DNA of 64,000 nt, taken from the NCBI RefSeq assembly GCF_042242105.1, contig NC_092020.1, positions 5,487,501-5,551,500 of the forward strand. The letters run 5' to 3'. The stretch is from Pempheris klunzingeri. Lineage: Eukaryota > Chordata > Actinopteri > Acropomatiformes > Pempheridae. Below are positions 61,449-64,000 of the stretch, one piece after another (within the stretch, counting starts at the first letter, position 1; the number at the start of each line of letters is the position of its first letter). A program made the translations under genes and the position numbers. The notes below the pieces were generated by a model. It ran no database searches, was not told the DNA's origin, and saw only the letters and a list, made by a program, of their open reading frames with translations.

Positions 61449-64000
61449 GTAACTGCCATCAGCTTTAAGACTGTGCAGGTAGCTCAACGTACATGGTGTG
61501 TGGTGACTGCATCCTCAGATTGTCCGTAGGCTGAAATAGATACCTGCAATTCCAGCGCTGACCTTAAACACTCACATTCATCCCACTGTTCAGTTTCAGA
61601 GGACATCACAGCAGCTCAACAACGCCGTCGCGCTTGTTTTCACTCCTTATTTCAAGGCTCCTGACGGTGAGAGCCAACCCACACACACTCGCCATCACTC
61701 CGGCTGAACACTTACCAACCTGCTCTGGAGAAAATCTATCGGCCACGTAAAGAGTCTTGTTAAAAATGCAGGTTGAATTATGTTAACCACCAGTTAAATG
61801 CTAAATAACAAGCTTACAGAATCGATTTAGTCCAATATTGATCCAAACATGAGCCAAGTGACCTTTCCGGAAAACTAACTTTGATTTGGTCAGTAAAACA
61901 GGAAGCAGATATGATCTTCCCGCAGGGGTCTGTTGAGCTGTTTTGAATGTTCAAGCTTAGTTTTTGTTTTGTTTGTTTTAAGGATGATGGACTGCACACA
62001 AAGAAAAAGATCAGCACTCCTCCTTTATGAGAGCTGATTAATAGTCATGTACAGGCAGGTCTCTTGGCAGCCTTCCCTCAGCCACATTGTCACAGAATAT
62101 AGATTAGTGGTGTGATATGAATTGTGACCACCCTGAAAACAAATTTGTAATCATCCGAACTGGATAGTCGTTGCTCACTGCGGCTCAAGTGTCACTGCCT
62201 CTGCCTGGGATGAGGAGGGAGACGTATTTTGAGGAGAGTGACTTTTGAGATGTGAGGAAAACACTCTGAGCTGCGATGGGGAAATAATTCAGGTGTTAGT
62301 GGCAGAGAGGACTGACTAGAATCCCTCATCTTATTTTGCAGAACGCAGCATGTTGTGTACCACTGGAGCCTGTTGCATGCATCCTGATTCAGTATGTAAA
62401 CAGAGATCCCTCTCATGTGGCTGAATCACAGCCAGCTGCAACTGTTAATTGGGTGTTTTAGTGTCATGTCAGCACGGTCAAGTGCTCCAGGTTAACTGTT
62501 TTCTCCCCATTACTCCCCAGCATTCACTTCTCACACCTCATCCCCACGAACAGACGAACAATACAAAATGTTCTGTGAACATGAAAGAGTGCGACGAATC
62601 ACAAAAGGCCTCAAATCAAACAGCAGCAAAGATGTGCGCTGCACTTTGAAGCGTACTTTGTCACACTCCCTCTACCCCAGTTTAATCTCCCATCTGTGGG
62701 CGCGTGCAGCTCCGACCACTGAGCCCTGCATTTCCCCATGCATCCATCTTTAATCACACACCCTCCACCTCGGCCACTGAGCACTTCATCTGCCAGCCAA
62801 AGGGTAAAAGCAGGCCGAGAGAAATGTTTAGCCCCCCCTTTACCCAAATCTGAGGCAGAGCGTCCCAGCTGTCTGTGCACCTTTGCTGAGGAATCAGTCT
62901 GAGCTGCTCATCAGGCTGCTCAGAACCATCACTTAGACTGGAAATCAATTCACTAGTCAGCCAAAGGACAATCCATCCTGGCCAGTTAAGAGGTAGTTTG
63001 GTTTACACACTCCCATGATGCCCATGGCGTCTCTGTTGCAGATTAATTGCTGGTTTTATTAAGTGAGGTGGTTGCACAGCGAGTGGCTGATGATAAAGCA
63101 CCAAATTCATGCATGTGCTGCAAATGCTAGTCCACTTTAACAGCTCCAGCCACACGCATGATCAGTGTTTTATCATCATGATACTGTGTGATGTTTCCTA
63201 ATTTTATGAAAAACTTCTAAACGTGATGACATGTTTAGTCTGTTACAGAAAACTGTTTTTGGAGTTTTATATAGATATATTTATAACACAGAATTACACC
63301 TCTGGGTCCTTAAGTGACCCAAAACATGACTTTTTGGCAAACAAAATGAACATAATAAATGTGTTCATGCATAGCCCATATAAAACATAAAACGCCCCAC
63401 TATTTGGTGTAATAAAACGTTTTAGGATCACCTCCATATTTTGCCATCTCCATCAAATGAGTTGGCGATGAAGGGACGAGTTACATACTGGGTTTTGATG
63501 ACGTAATGCAGATATTAAACGATTCCTGAAATTCCTCCTTTGGGAACGAGTGTAGTAAAAATATAATGGGTTGTGATTTCTGGACTCAGAGAAAAAGCAA
63601 AGTACAGTAAGTGATTCCATATGATTCTGTAGTGTTGGGAGAGAAAGACTTTTTTTTTTTTAAAGATCTCCCCAAAAAAGCAGTGAGGACGTCACATGGC
63701 CTTGGTTGTGCCAGGGTAAGGCTTTCATGCACTACGGTCTCTTCAGTGGCACCAACATTTTTGTAAAAAATGAGGTGCGGATCCAGAGAAAAAGTATTTA
63801 ACCTTGTAAAATGTGTGATTCATTTGATGGAGCACTGCAGTGGAAGAGACGTGTACTTACGGTTGCGTATTTTGACCAGTTTAATCAAAGAGGGATTTTT
63901 TTTCCCTCCTTGTAGTGCACAGACAGTTTTCAGGGGTAAAATAAAGATTAGAGGAAAGTCTAGACAAAGTGAACATAATTGAATGTAGGCTGGCACAAGT
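61449..64000 (+). other. Intron 1 of gpc3 (5' part)
   Basis: 2.5 kb to the window edge with no glypican exon 2, no transposon I recognise and only chance open frames. GPC3 introns are very long in mammals, so this is expected. Confidence 0.6.

Noticed and set aside
61609-61665. Possible second glypican exon after a cag
   Set aside because: The translation has no Cys-rich CLPKGPTCC-type sequence expected for GPC3 exon 2.

Overview
The window is vertebrate genomic DNA, almost certainly from a ray-finned (probably spiny-rayed) fish. Genes are split into many exons with GT/AG introns, intergenic spaces are short, and dinucleotide tracts and interspersed repeats of types I know from teleosts are frequent. 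There are no operons, Shine-Dalgarno sites, CRISPR arrays or tRNAs that I can see.

Layout, left to right: mmgt1/EMC5 (+, first exon outside the window, stop at 2624); ints6l (-, 18 coding exons, 6017-16678, with a long 3' UTR to about 4215); mospd1 (+, 19923-22060); a PABIR/FAM122 PP2A-inhibitor gene (-, 10 exons, 24762-29648); hprt1 (-, 9 exons, 32347-37845); phf6 (-, 9 coding exons, 40498-44356); a CAB39/MO25 paralogue (+, 8 coding exons, 50183-52788); a polycistronic microRNA cluster of the miR-17~92 superfamily (mir-18, mir-20b, mir-19b, mir-363, + strand, 59.4-60.3 kb); and the first exon of gpc3 (+, 61292-61448), whose intron 1 runs off the right edge. All reading frames were rebuilt exon by exon. 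Splice phases agree and summed lengths are whole codons for the six genes complete in the window. hprt1 gives 218 residues, the human length.

The order gpc3 - miR-106a~363 - phf6 - hprt1 - FAM122 - mospd1 - ints6l - mmgt1 is the human Xq26 order as I remember it, so the block looks like an old conserved neighbourhood. The CAB39 paralogue between phf6 and the microRNAs is the main difference. The genes share no pathway: ER membrane-protein insertion (EMC5), Integrator (INTS6L), ER contact sites (MOSPD1), PP2A-B55 inhibition (PABIR), purine salvage (HPRT), nucleolar/chromatin regulation (PHF6), LKB1/STK scaffold (CAB39) and heparan-sulfate proteoglycan signalling (GPC3).

The most important non-protein feature is the microRNA cluster. 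Its hairpins give spurious exon-like reading frames and could easily be annotated as a small protein gene. It seems to lack the mir-17/106a and mir-92a members. Mobile DNA is modest: a 711-bp hAT element with 8-bp target-site duplication and an internal perfect palindrome, a Tc1/mariner relic, a LINE 3' fragment, several MITE-like elements and at least three copies of one fish repeat family. I see no retrovirus-like or other capsid-bearing element.
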